In this document: positions 35,947 to 48,940 of the stretch, piece after piece
Layout: each line of letters begins with the position of its first letter
Numbering within the stretch: the stretch's first letter is position 1
NCBI GenBank assembly: GCA_034387635.1
Contig: JAOANU010000017.1
Location: 744,001-808,000 of the forward strand
Reading direction: 5' to 3'
Source: Rhodosporidiobolus odoratus
Lineage: Eukaryota > Basidiomycota > Microbotryomycetes > Sporidiobolales > Sporidiobolaceae
Length of the DNA: 64,000 nt
The notes under the pieces: model-generated
The model's input: only the letters and a program-made list of their open reading frames with translations
The model's database searches: none
What the model was told of the DNA's origin: nothing
Translations under genes and position numbers: made by a program

Positions 35947-35972
35947 CCGCGGTTTCTTACGGCCGCCCGCGG
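35947..35972. promoter_or_regulatory. paired CCGCGG boxes (member E)
   Basis: CCGCGG at 35947-35952 and 35967-35972, starts 20 bp apart, lie 107-132 bp before the member E ATG at 35840. Confidence 0.5.
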
Positions 35973-36099
35973 ACCCGGCATCGCTAGGCGTTATGCACAG
36001 CGACTATGTTATGAAGTGTCCTGCACGCACCGGCAGAGGTACCTCGATTCCCACCCTAGCTGAGAGTCGAGACTCGCAGTCTTCCGCTTGGGTTCGCCT

Positions 36100-36121
36100 C
36101 CCGGTTGAGTTGCGAGGTCAA
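36100..36121 (-). promoter_or_regulatory. interrupted upstream motif (member E)
   Basis: On the minus strand TTGACCT, then CGCAA, then CTCAACCGGG: the shared motif with extra bases in the middle, starting 281 bp before the member E ATG. It probably derives from the same element. Confidence 0.4.
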
Positions 36122-37339
36122 GAAGAGAGAGAGAAAACGAGGGACTTTGGGTGCACAGCTTACAGTGCAGACGCTGTTGCCTGCCATTGCATTCACCGTC
36201 AGTGCGGGACACGACGCGATAGCCGTTGACCTTGGTGGCTCGTCCGCGACGTCGAGACCGCTCCGACACCGGCAAAACTGTACTGTACAGCAATGCTCTA
36301 ATGCACCTGGAAAGGTCAGATCCGTCTCGTTGTCTCAGCGCAGAGCCTCACGAACATTGCGGTCTCACCGAGGGCAAGCGAATGAGAGTTGAGTTGGTCA
36401 TGCAAGAGATGATGCGAAGATGGGAGGTACGGACCTTCCGTTGCCTTTCCCTGCCGTCACTGTTCAACATCCCTGCTCGTGACTAGCGCTCCCTGGCAAT
36501 TGCCGGGCCAGGAGCGTGCATCGCAATTTCAGCGTTCGAAAGGGTTTTGCACCTTGCGCGGTCGTGACCATCCGATTGTTGGTGGCCCGTCGCAGACAGC
36601 CTACCGACAGTGTTGCGACAGTGGGTCGGGCCATTCTGTACAGACTGGTCTCAGACTGGGGTTGAGCCGGCTGCCGAGTGTGCAAAAGATCGCCGGCTTG
36701 AACGCAATGAGTAGGACGGCGAAGGCGTCGTTTTGTTCGTCCTTGAGGCCCGTACGCGATGTCCCAGTCAGCCGCGGCACATGTGTTGGGCTGGTGATAC
36801 TGAGATGAGTACACCTTGGCAAGGTTAATACCGGATGTCGACAGGTTGGCGGAAGTGGACCGATTTGTGCATTCAGCGGGTACAGCGCTGCCGGTCGATA
36901 GCCAGGCTGAAGGCATCGGATGCAGTCAATCCGGGCAGCACGAGGCTCGAGTAGCACCGTTATAGGAGTACAGCATGAAGCAAGGGAAGCGAAGAGAGAA
37001 GGAGCGACACTGCTTGAATTCGAACCGCTGTCACTCGCTAGTCTCGCTCGAACACGTTGAACGCTACGGGATCACCTTTGAAGCTCTGTAACGCGTCGAC
37101 TGAACTCGCCAAGCTGCTACCCTGACTGATTCGACGGTTCCACGAGCTGTCATCAGTTGGTAACGTTGAGTGAGGTCAGTCAACAGTCCCCGGCCCATGC
37201 GAGGGTAAAACTGAGCTGACTAGCGCTCAAGGCATCAGGTAGAAAGTCTGCAGCAAACTCGACACCCTCAAGCCACGCACTTCGAGTTTTCCTCGAGCCC
37301 AACATCCGGGAGTACGGTCGCTCGACCAGCCTCGGCAGT
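36122..37339. other. intergenic region before APC1
   Basis: No supported gene. The right part is the APC1 leader. Short frames around 36464-36957 have no splice or family support. Confidence 0.4.
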
Positions 37340-40300
37340 ATGTCAACTCGCGACCAGTCACAGCACTACCCTGCACTTCCGCCGCAGCCCGCTGCTTCCA
37401 CACCGCCTGTTCCGCCTCAACTCCTCCCTTCCTCCTCTTCCTCCTTTGCGCAAATCCTTTCCGCCGTCTCTCGGGGCCGAAGCGACACCGGCGATGAAGT
37501 GAGGCATGCCTTTGTACCCGCTGGGGCGGAAGAGCCGCTGGAGGAGCTATCCTGGGAAGGGCGCCGGGTGACCTTGTCTCGAGGTGGTCAGATTCACCAA
37601 ACGTACGATTTCGAGGAGGTGGGCGAGGGCGTCACGCAAGCCCTTTTCGTCGATTTCCAGTCGGTAACTGGAGGGGCACCTCCCAGCTCGTGGGCGGGAA
37701 GCGCTGCCTGGGCCATGACGGGCCTGACCCCGTCTTCCTCCTCGTCCCTTTTTGGCCCATACGCTGTACCTGTCGAGACGAGCTGGTCCGACTCGCCCCT
37801 TCCTCTGCCCTCGAATCCTGCGCCTCAGCGCCCTGCCCTGAATGTCCGCCACGAGAGGACGCTCGTCGTCATCCTTTCCACCCTCGCCTTCGCCTTCCCT
37901 TCCTCCGGTAATCGCATACCCATTCCCCTGCCGTTCCGGGTACGGAGGGCGTGGGCTATGCGAGATGGCGGTATTCTGGCTGAAAGAGCAAGGCAGGGTC
38001 ATGAGATTTGGGCACAGCGGGATGCGGAGCTCGAAAAGCCAGCGCTCTGGAGCTTGAGGGGTTGCGGAGAGGAGTGGAAGCCCGTTACGAATCTCGTCGG
38101 GTCGCCTTTGTCAGACGGTGCTCTTGCTCAGGACCTGGGACCCTCGCCGAACCTGAAACCCGAACAGAAGATCGTATTCTGCACGCCGCCTCTTCCTCCT
38201 CCGTCACGCTCATCGAAGGCGACCACTTCTGCCCTTACTTTTCCGCCATCGCTCGTCCTCACCGCCGATACCACGTCGTCTACACTATGCCTACATGTCG
38301 TCACTGCTCTGTCCCCATCCGCGTCATCCCTCGCCTACAACCCGCCTTCCCACCCCTCGACAACGAAGGAAAAGGCTCGCAAGCCGCAGCCTTCACACCC
38401 ATCGCAGACGACCAAAGAGCCACTGTCGAGTCCCATTCTGCTGAGGACCAGCTCGATAGCGCCGCCTCCAGCAGCTGCGTCAAGCGGAATGAGTCGTGGG
38501 CGGGGCAGCTTGAGCGGAACCAAGCGGAAGCACCCATCGGACTCGCCTTCTTCCGTCCATTTCTCCGAGGAGCGCGATCGGTCCATCAGGCGGACGTCCG
38601 GAATGGGGGCGGGAGGTTCACCTTGCGGCGGTGGTGGCGGCGGCGGTAGCAATGCAGCAGGTCGACCCCGCAGTAGCCTCACCCGTCTCCCTTCCTTTGG
38701 TACGACGCTCGCACTCGGACAAGGTGCCGAGGTTCAAGAGCAAGATCTTCTCGAAGCTCTAGCGTCGTCGGCAGCCGGAGGCGACCGTTCCTTCTCACGA
38801 CATACAACCAATAACGCCGACCGGAGAACCTCGACTTCGCGCAACGACTTATCCGTTACGATGGATCGTATGGCCCTTTCTCAGGGCTCCTCGGCTGGCG
38901 GTTTCTTCGGTGGCGACAAGGAGCGGGAACGAGAATGGGCGGAAGTCGAGCGCGAAGCCACTTTCTATCTGCCACACCTTCCTGGTCAGGGCGAGCTTGG
39001 AGATCTTCCAGGGTCACCGGAACATGATATCGAATGGGACGATGGGCTGCTTGGCGTGAAGAGTGAGATTGGGTTGAGGAAAATCTGGGAGGTGGACGGC
39101 TTGGACTCGTTAGTCCACCTTTGTTGTAGCCCTACTTTGTTGTCGATTGCGCTGATGTTTTTGTATGACCAGTGTCGAAGGCGCTACGGCTCATCTCTTC
39201 GATCAGCAGTCCACCTCCAGCCTTCTCGCCGTCCACCTTCCTGCCTCTTCATCGCTCCTGATACTCACCCTCTCGACCAATCCTTCCGGCGAATTCGTCG
39301 CTTCCCCGCTCCGGCAACTCGCCGCGTCAGACTGCACGTCTGTGCTGGGCACGCGAGCGTGCGCAGGCATCCGGGACCTACTGGTATTCAAACCGGAAGG
39401 CGGAGCGGGGTTGCTCACCGCGGGAGGGAGGGAGATTGACCTCTCGCTTCCGCCTTCTTGGCTTGAAGGAGTCACGGGTGTCGACGGAAACAGTGGCATG
39501 TCGGTCGTCCTCAACTTCGCCTCCGGCCAGCGTCGAACTCTACCTGTGGCGTCCCTCGTCGACGGCTTCAAACGCGAGGAGCTGGGCCACATATGCGTCG
39601 AGGCACTTGCCCAGGTTCTCTTGCTGGACGACTTCGTTCGACTCCTCTCGTCAATATTGGACAAGGAAAGGGAGTTGGCGAACGGGCGGGATCGGCGGTG
39701 GAGAGCACTCAAAGCGGTCCTCGACGAGCTTTATGCTACTCCGGATCCTTCATCGTCCCCTCGACCATCCAATGCTTACGAATCCTTCCTCGCCTCTTCT
39801 TCGGCCTCCTCGTCGAAAGACCCGATCCTTTCCTTCTTCGCGCACTCTCCCTCAGCCCCAGCTTCGCATACACTGCCTCCGGCTATGCAAGAACCGCCAT
39901 CTCCTCAACAGCAGGCCATCCTCAGCGCTCTTCATCTCGTCGGTCAAGACCTACGCCTTCGAGCAAGTCCGGAGAAGCGAAGAGATGCGACGAGGCTTAG
40001 CCGAAAGGTCGGAGTTTGGGCAGCTCGATGCGGACTCGAAGGTTGGCGGGATTACTACTCTCGCCAGCTTGGCCACTTTATCCGTGCGTCGCTTTCGCGG
40101 TCCCTTTCGCGTGAGAAAATGTATGTACTGACACGCTCCTCCTTACGTAGCGCCATCGCCGCCTCCTTCGCCAGTCACAGGAGGTCCAAGCCTTATCATC
40201 CCGACCACACCGCCCGACTTGCTCTTGCACCTCACCCTATTGCTGCATGGTGTCACCCCGCCCGAGCTCCGTTGTCCTTTCTCGCTACGCACTGTCGCCT

Positions 40301-43300
40301 ACCGCCACCAAACCGCTGCAACTTCTCGCTTCTACGGCCCCTCTTCCCAGCCCCTCTCCCTCTCTGGGCATCTTCTCAGCCTGTTCACTCTACTCGTCAC
40401 TCCCGCAACCTCGACCACCACCGCAAGAGCACACGCCACCGTCGCAGCCGTGTACCGACTGCAGCGGGACGGCGAGCTTCCGCCGCTCGACGAGCTGACC
40501 TGGGCATTGACGCTTCCGCTCCGAGAAGCAATTCGGATGGGTCAACTCGAGCCCCCAGAACCAGGGAGCAGCGCGGCGGAAAAAGCTGGTTGGGTAGAAG
40601 CGGGCGTGTATGAGCTCGTGGGTCGAGCGGATTTGGCCCGGCAGCTTGATGGAGTGGTACCCGCTGCACTGCCGTCTGCTCGGCAGGGCATACCTCGACC
40701 TGGGGCAGACGGGGAAATTCTCGCCCCGCAGACGACTGCGAGTCGGTTTAACGAGGACAAAAGGTTGGATGAGGTTAGGCGGATGTTGCAATTCGAGCAG
40801 CCCGTGGTGATAACGGCTGGAGACCGCACATTGTGCGCTGCGATCCTCGTTTCCGTTGCTGGAGGTCATGACGCTGACAATGCCTCCCTGCTCCCCACTT
40901 TTCTGAGCCCGCAGAGACCAGCTCACGCCGCAGATTCAGCAGAGCATCCTCCTCGCCCTTTCTTACCGCACTCTAGCCCTTCCCATCGGTCACAGCATCT
41001 TCCACTTCCGATCGTCCCCTAACTCCAGTAGCACTCCCACTACCGCCATCACCGTCCCCAAGGTCAACACCTCTGCTCGAGTCCTCCCTATGGCATCACC
41101 AGTCGCCCTCGCCGAGAAGGACACTAGAGATCCGTCGAATCCGGCTGCCCCGCCAACAAACGATCGTTTCGAATGGCCGGACTTTCACGCCGGAGTCGGT
41201 GCGGCTCTCGCGCTTCCGGCCACTTCGTCGTCTTCCACTTCTTCCTTTGGAACCGGCGAAGGACTCGACGCGTCTCAACTCTCCTTCAACCGCCCAGCGG
41301 ACCTCTCGTCCTCCCATGCCGGTCTTCTCCTGGGTCTCGGCCTGACAGGCCAACTCCGCTCCATGCTTTCCTCCCAAGCGTACGATTACCTCAAATCGAA
41401 GCACGACCCGACTTCCGTCGCCCTTCTCCTCGGCCTCGCCGTTTCGTACCTCGCTACCTCTGATCCCACCGTGACTTCGGTCGTTTCGATCCATCTCCCC
41501 GCCCTACACCCACCGAGAAGCAGCAGCCTCAACGTAAGCGGGATCACACAGGCCGCCGCCGCCGTCGCCCTGGGTCTCGTCCACTTCGGCACAAGCAGGC
41601 GGAGCTTCGCGGACGTTCTGCTCAGGGAGATCACGAAGGCGAGGGTGACCAGCCTGGAGGATGCGACCGCTTGCAGGGAGGCTTACGCTCTTAGTTGCGG
41701 TTTCGGGTTTGGTATGATCATGCTGGGCGCGGGTCGAACAGCGAACGAGCTCGAAAGCAAGCAGGTCGGCGTGCGCAAAACCAACGGGACGACAGCTGCA
41801 AAAGAGGTGGAGCTCCTCCGCACCTTCCGATCCTTAATCCTCGGTTCCAGCGCTTCTTCCTCTTCAGCAGGGGGGTCTTCGTTCTCTTCTTCCAGTGGAT
41901 TCGGTGAATTCGACCTTAATATCACCTCACCTTCCGCAACCATTGCTCTCGCCCTCATGTACCTTCGCTCGAATCGAAGCGACGTTGCCGAAATGCTCGA
42001 CATCCCTACAACCGCTCGCGGACTCGACTATGTTCGACCCGACCTTCTCCTGGTCCGCACGGTCGCTCGTAACGTCATCATGTGGAACGGCGTCGAGAAG
42101 GGGCGAGACTGGGTCGAGCGACAGCTGCCGGAGTTTTTGCGGGAGAAGGAGGGTAGTCGGCGAGACGGGGACGGCGACGAAGATATCGCCAGGTGGGCTA
42201 TTATTGCCGGCGCTTGCTTCGCCATTGGTCTCAAGCATGCGGGAACGGCGACGGCAGACGCACACGGCACGCTCATCTACTATCTCGACCGGCTGACAAG
42301 GGCAAGCTATACGAAGGGTGCGTTACCAACCAGTTTCTCCCCTGTGGTGCAAATTAGATACGACCTTCAACTGACCTACTTCTCGCTTTCGCACAGTTAC
42401 TACGGTACACGGAAAACTCAAGCGCGCAGCCCTACGAAGCAGCCTCTGCGCTGTGGTTCTTTCCCTCGCGATGGTGATGGCCGGTACGGGCGAAATCAAC
42501 GTCCTTCGTCGTCTTCGCGTCGCGCATGGCCTCTACAGCGAGGGTGTCTCGCATGCATCGCATCTCGCCACTCACATGGCGCTCGGACTCCTCTTTATCG
42601 GCGAAGGCAAGTATACTCTCGGCAATTCGGATACAGCGGTCGCAGCACTCTTCCTCTCGCTGTACCCGGCATTCCCCTCATCTCCGACCGAGAACCGAGG
42701 GCATCTTCAGGCCTACCGGCATCTCTGGGTGCTTGCCGCTGAGCCCAGGTATCTCGACGCGGTCGACGTCGATACGGGCGAACCCGTCTTCCTTCCCGTC
42801 AAGCTTCGCCTAGCCGATTCGACACCGTTCTCATCCTCTTCGAGTAAGCCCGACATGCGATCGAAGCAGCTCGTCGCGCCCACCCTCATACCCGAGCTGC
42901 GCCACATCGAATCCATCTCGATCGACTCGCCACGCTATTGGGCGTTCTCCCTTCGCCTCTCTACCAACCCGCATCACTTTGCCCGCTTCCTCGCCTCCTC
43001 CACCCTGTACGTCAAGCGACGTACTGGTCACCTCTCGTATTCGCAAGACCCCCGCGGCATCCGTTCCATCTTCACCCGTTCAAAGAGCGAGACCGGCTCG
43101 AGTGTGTTTGATTTGGGCGAGATGGGAAGGGTGCTCAACCCGTCCGCAGGCGGGCTCAAGGACTTTGTCGCTGCCTTTTCTGGTGCCGATGATGAAGCGC
43201 TCGCCGCGACACAGGAGCTTTGCTACGACGGGGTTAGCGAGAGGTTGCCTAGCGAATTCGAGGCGTTCGCGGCCAGTGCGCTGCTCGAGTGCCTCACTAA

Positions 43301-43988
43301 GGACAAAAGGGACGTCGTGGGAGTTTATCGTGCCATCTACCTCGCGGCCAAGTCACTGGATTCCGACGCGCTCTCCCAGACCAACACAGCAGAAGGGACC
43401 GCCAACCTCCTGTACGACGCTGCTCAACTGCGGTTCGTCGTCGGTTTCTACCAACATGGCGCGTTCAAATCCTTGTTCAGCAAACCAAAGCCGGGGTTCA
43501 GCAAGCCTTCCTCGTCGTCGTCGGCGTCTGCAGGCGGTAGCAGCTCGTCGCAACTCGTTTCTCGGGACCCTCTACTCTCTCCCGCCTTCATCGAGCATCT
43601 CAACCACCGTCTCACCACCCTCACTTCCTCCCTTGTCGCCGTCGAGTCAAACTCTGCCTCTCTGAAAACATACCTCTCCCTCCCGGGTTTCCCTCTCACA
43701 CCTTCAACCTCTAATGAAGCTTCCCCGCTAGTAATCTCGTACCTCCTCACTTCCCTTCGCCTCCCACCTTTTGCAACTATCCAAAAACTACAAAGCATGA
43801 CGCGTACGTTACATCCGGACGATACCGGGCGGGAGGAGCTCGCCGTGCTGCTCAGGACGGTAGGGAAGACAATCGCGGAGCAGCAGTATGGGGAGAAGAA
43901 AGGCGCAACGATCGGGGCGTGGGAAAGGGAGGCGGACAGGTGGATGGCGGAGAGCTGGGCTGTGGCTGGACAGACGAATGTAGCATAG
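37340..43988 (+). CDS. APC1: anaphase-promoting complex subunit 1
   Basis: Few introns (near 39105, 40110, 40850-40910 and 42317-42397) join long exons into a protein of about 2,100 residues. The N-terminal part is a Ser/Pro-rich beta-propeller-like region containing IVFCTPPLPP and a large low-complexity linker with polyglycine (about 38615-38650). The middle has long helical segments. The C-terminal half carries the proteasome/cyclosome repeats: HAGLLLGLGLTGQLRSM (about 41315-41365), VALLLGLAVSYLAT (about 41419-41460), ITQAAAAVALGLVHFGTSRR (about 41542-41601) and HLATHMALGLLFIGEGKYTL (about 42562-42620). This order identifies APC1, the scaffold of the APC/C ubiquitin ligase. Length is usual for the family. 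No break was seen. Confidence 0.85.
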
Positions 43989-44431
43989 GCATGATGAGAG
44001 AAAGCAGTACCGTTGATTTGTGCACATTCGAGATTTGGGAAGAGGAAGAAATTCGGCGTTGACGAGAACAACAGTCCCCGCCGAGTGATGGTGTTTAGCG
44101 GTGACGCGGACAATGCTACAGATGAGGATCTCGGCAGTGGAAAGGGAAGTCTAGGGTCTCGTGCAGCGAAACAAAAATAGGATGGCTACCGTAACAAGGA
44201 AGAGAACGGCTGCATGGGAGCGAGGATAAACCAGAAGTAGGGTGAGAAATGCGAATGAATGAACATGATACTGACTGAAACGGAAGGGGTGCGAAACGAG
44301 AAGGAAAAGAGGAATCTAGGCTGCGATGGCTTGATGGTCGGAAAATGCATGCTAACGTGGACGCGACTGGGCAGCCATGCTGGAGCACAGCAAGCGAGAG
44401 GAGAAAAAAAGAATCCGGTGAAGGAGACGGT
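43989..44431. other. convergent intergenic region
   Basis: The shared 3' flank of APC1 (plus) and the second HSPA12-like gene (minus). No feature is seen. Confidence 0.5.
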
Positions 44432-47400
44432 CTAAGTGCCGAGGAATTCGAAAGCTGTAGTCACTCATAAGCCAACGTTAGTTCCAAGACTGTTGATTTA
44501 GCACAGAATGTGAGGACAGAGTAGACAACTGCGAAACGTACTGGCGGCTGCACACTCGATGCCATCTTCCGTCATGAGCACGCCGCGCACTTCTGCCGAG
44601 TCGAGTGAAAGGCCAGCTTCGAACCTGCAGGGAACAGGACGCTCGGTCGAGTCAGGATCTTTCCCCCCAAAGGTTGCCTTTCGAGGGAAGAGAGTGAAAC
44701 AAGACGCACTCGATGTAACCGCCGCCATTCCTGGCCACGCTCTCAAAGCGTGGTAATGCGGCGAGATCCAGTGTCCAACGGCAGAGCTCGTGGAGGTCGC
44801 CTATGAAATGATGGTAGTAGGTCGCCGTCAGCTGTCTGTGTAACCTCTATCGAGAGCAAAAGAAAGGTTGAAGACGAAGGGGAGGATACACACCTTCGTC
44901 CGTGTAACGATATAGTTCCTCCGAGTCGGAAACGAATAGATGGGCAGTGAAGACAGAGTCGTGTGGGTCTGCCAGCGAGAGTGGAACGACAAGTCAGCGC
45001 ACATAGGTGCATACTGGGAGAAGGACGAAAACGTACCTTTGATGTATTTGCAGAATCGGGACCGTAACCTTTCACCTTTGCGAAGGACTGCGCCTTTTGC
45101 GATGAGGTCTGTTCAAGAGCATTTCCGTCAAACCGAAAGTTCCACGAGACCGAATGTAAGATGAGGAGCAGACAGAGCAGGGAAAGGAAGGAAGGAATAA
45201 CGCACAGCTCAATCGATTTTCGCAAACGACCGTCCCGCCATCGTTCGTGGCGATAAACTCCGGTCTCCTCCAATGATCCTCGTCTTCAGCCGGCAACTTA
45301 CTCTTCATGCAATAACTCCTCGGCGCAATGACACTACTCACGGCCCCCTTCCCTAGCCTCAACCCAAGGCCATACCGCGCCGCACCACGAAGCGTAGCGG
45401 TGTCGCAGTCTTGAGGTCGGACGATGACGGGTACGGTCGCGCCGAAGACTTGTCGAACTCGGGTATAGAGGTATTCTGAGGCGGAGAAACCGCCTACCAT
45501 GATGATGGCGCTGAGGTGTTCGGTGCCCATTTTCGCGATTTGTGTCGAAATTAGGTCGAGGACTTGTTCTACGAGTCGAAAGCGACACGCGAGGATGGAT
45601 TGCGAAAAGAGCACGGGAAGGGGGGTGAAGGGTTAGCGGGGAGGTACGGTCAGTTCCGCTCTGAGCTAAACTCACAGGATGGGAATAAGTAGTACTCACC
45701 GATGACCGGATCAAACACTTCAGTCTTGAGCACCTTGCCAGGAATGGCCAATTCGCCAAACTCCAGACCGACTTCCGGGTCATGCGAGTCTTGTACGTTA
45801 AAGCAGTTGAAGCGGAAGACGGCATCTGCACGGCACGGGGGCGAGTAGATCGATCAGTACGAGGGATGTCGACGTCACGCGTTCTCTGACACGGCAGGGT
45901 AAAAAAAGAGTCGAGCGCACCGTCATCTTCGACTGTGCCGTGATAGGCGAGTTTGTCGCCCTCGGCAAAAGCATGGATGAAGGTAGCCATCGAAGCCGGT
46001 TCGAGGTGAACAGGATGATCCTTCAAGCTGCGCGTGCCGCAAAACTCCGTCAGTACCGGATGCATTCAACGTAGCACGACACTAATTTGATGCCAGGGGA
46101 AGAAGGCGGTATGAGGCGTCAGAGAGTAACGTACATCCTCCTAACCACCTCCTCAAACTTCAAATCCACAAACAAACTCCCCGTATTGGCCCCACTCCTA
46201 ACACACATCTCCGCAATCTCCAACTCACTCAACTGACCCATCAATTTGTACACTCCAGAATCGACCGTTCCTCCTCCTGCATCGCAGAGAAGAAAACATT
46301 GGGAAGGGCGGAGGTGATGCAGAGTGGCGAGGGTTGAGGCGTGGATGGCGCCGGCTTCGGGTTCTCTGCAGATTGGTACGCGAAGCGAGGTCAGCTCCTC
46401 GGTATAAATATGCCTTGGAAGTAAGCTAAGCGAGCGACAACGTACGTGATGATTTGTAAGCGGTCCCGCCAATCCACATCACCACCTCTCGAGCTCTGCA
46501 CGAGGCCTCCTCGCAGCGCACTCTCCCTCATCAACGAACAGGCAGCAGCGTCCCAAGCCGCTGGAACAGTGAGAAGGACATCAGCGGCATCTGTTCACGC
46601 AACAAAGTCGCAGCACAATGCATCGTCAGTTCCAGGCAGGTCGAGTGGGAACAGTAATAAAGCTGTCTTAAGGAGAAGAAAAGACGTACTGAGGTCGACC
46701 ACACTGCCACATTCCTCCGTAATCATCCTCCTCGCATACCTCCATACACACCTCAAAAAATCGGCAATCACGTCGACGACATTCTTACCCACCGGCAGAG
46801 GAGGAAGCCAGGGGTCTGGAACACCAGATCGAAGGGATTCGGGTGATAACAGCAGTTTGAACCATTCGCACCTAGTTCGACAACGACATGGGCATCGGAC
46901 CATCTCAGTCAGTTCTGGTACGTGACCATGTGCTGAACGCGAGGAAGACATTGGGGAAAGGAATACACAAGAACGCACTTGATCAACCCCTTCCTAACCG
47001 TCGCATTCTTAGCCTCAATCCCCCAAGCCACAACCTTCGCCTCTCCCATTTTAACCACCTTAACCACCTCCCCCTCTTCATTCTCCTCCTCCTCTTCTAC
47101 CTCTTCTTGAGAGTACAAGATGCAAGTGGGGACTTTTCGATAGGTCTCGTAAGAACCGGGCCAGGAGAGGATTTGACGGATTTGGCCGGAGAAGAGACGA
47201 GAGGAACCGTAGGCTATGCCGGTAAAGGTTGTTCTGTGGAAACCGAGCGTACAAGGGTGGGTGCAGCGCAAAGTCAGCAGGACAGCGGAAGGGCAAGAAG
47301 AAAAGGGGAGAAGAAAACAGGTGACAAACGTACCCGAAATCAATCCCGACACTCATCTTACTATCGTCTTCCCTCTTCTTGCCCGTCGTCCCTCCTCCTC

Positions 47401-48940
47401 CTCCGCCTTCTTTCCCCTTGTCCCTCTCCCGCTCTCTCTCTTTAGCCATGTTTCGCTCTACCGCATTGACCGCAGGACTACTACTACTACCCTGTAACGC
47501 GGGTCCGCTGAAAGGATGAGGGCCGTAAGTCGTGGCTGCAGAGTATGAAGGATTGGATGGAGGAAGTGAGGGACGAGGTCGGGGGAGGGAGGGTTGAGAT
47601 TGAGAGGCAGGGGGAGGGGGAGGGTGCGAATGAGGGTGAGAGTGAGGTGGTGGAGGATACGGGTAAGGCGGCCAAGGAGGGTAGCCATATGGTGGGTAGC
47701 CGGGATAGGGTGGATAACCGTGAGGAGGTGCCGGCGGAGGGTAAGGGTAATGAGGGTGGTGAGGTGGAGGAGGTCTCGAGGCAAAGGAGGGTGCAGTGGT
47801 TCGAGCGCTCGAGGATGAAGGAGCGTAGGAAGGCCAAGGGGCACTCGGGTCCCGATCTCGATCTCCGCCTCGTGATGAGGGAGCGGCTGAGTGAGGAGGG
47901 GCGTGAAGGTGGGGGTGGGGACGAGGTGGGTAAGGCGGCCACGGGTAGGGATGTGGAGAGTACGGGTGCGCCGAAGCCGGCGGATTCGAGTAAGCACGTG
48001 TCGATCGCGAGTTCGGCACCTGTAGGGAAAGGGCAGGTGGTCCTCCACCCGGTCGTGAAGATCCAGGTCCCGGAGAAAGGAGTGCGGGTTCACGCCGTTC
48101 GCCTTTGCCTCCAGCCTCGCTACCGCTTGCACCACTACCCGCTGTTCGAAGCAGTTCCTCCCTTTCTCCAACTTCTCGACTGAAGCCACCTCGGCTGCGA
48201 AAACTCTGCGGGCTCGCCATGGTTCCCCCTCCGTCCGGTCCGTTGTACCCATCGCTCTGCCGCTGCGGCTGAGAAGCGACATATGGGTAGTAATGGGCAA
48301 CGCCAGTCGACGCAGGCGTAGTCGGAGTGGTGGGAGAGTGAGCTGAGGCAGTGCCAGAAGGCGGTCCCGCGGGAGAAGGAAGAACAGTGGTTGAGGAGGA
48401 GAGGGGAGTTGAAGCTGAGCCGGCGGACGTGTAGCGGGCGCCGGGAGGTAGGGACGGCGGGTAGCCAGTCGGTGGTGGTGGATGAGGGTGCAGCGAAGGG
48501 CCGTAGGAATACGGCGGGTACGGGGGATAAGGATGCCCTCTTCCCCCTCCTAGGTGACCGTACGGAGGCATCGGTTGTTGTCGCCTCGACGGAGACGACG
48601 CCGCGCTCTCGGCCGCCTTGTCACTCTTCTCACCCGCCTCTTTGACACTTGCCGAGTCTTTTCCCGTCCCGCTGGCGGCATCTTTCCCGTTCTTGCTCCG
48701 ACCCAGACTTCCCATCTGCAACTTGGCCAACCCATGAAACCGGCTCTTCTTCTCCTTGGTCACGCTCGCAGCGGCATCGTTGTCGTCCTTTGCAGACTTG
48801 AGTGACGCGTCGACAGTCGGGGTGACGGGGGAGCGGGCGGAATTGGGGTAGCGGTTGAGACTCGTGGACAAGGTTGCGGTACCAGGGTGAGAGGGTCGTT
48901 TACTGCTGTGTCGAACGATCTCCTGGTAGCTCTGGACCAT
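44432..48940 (-). CDS. HSPA12-like Hsp70 ATPase (copy 2)
   Basis: Multi-exon minus-strand paralogue of the gene at 8548. The start is taken as the first ATG in the long first exon (48940). The N-terminus is a very long Pro/Ser/His/Tyr-rich region of about 500 residues, much longer than in copy 1. The ATPase domain begins MSVGIDFG (about 47335) and continues TTFTGIAYGSS (about 47200-47230), VPTCILYSQ, then an acidic insert EEVEEEEENEEGE, and VVAWGIEAK. The phosphate-2 motif CDAGGGTVDSGVYK is at about 46235-46280, and the adenosine motif MVGGFSASEYLYTRV is at about 45460-45510. The last exons end AATFEFLGT, parallel to ATFEFVNQA in copy 1. It lacks the shared upstream elements. It is divergent from family members F1-H. 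Confidence 0.8.

Noticed and set aside
36960..37060. possible tRNA gene on the minus strand (GGTTCGAATTC resembles a B box)
   Set aside because: No A box, no acceptor-stem pairing and no cloverleaf could be drawn at the right spacing.
37547..42276. several long antisense ORFs opposite APC1
   Set aside because: They are GC-driven shadows with arginine/serine-rich composition, and APC1 on the plus strand explains the region.
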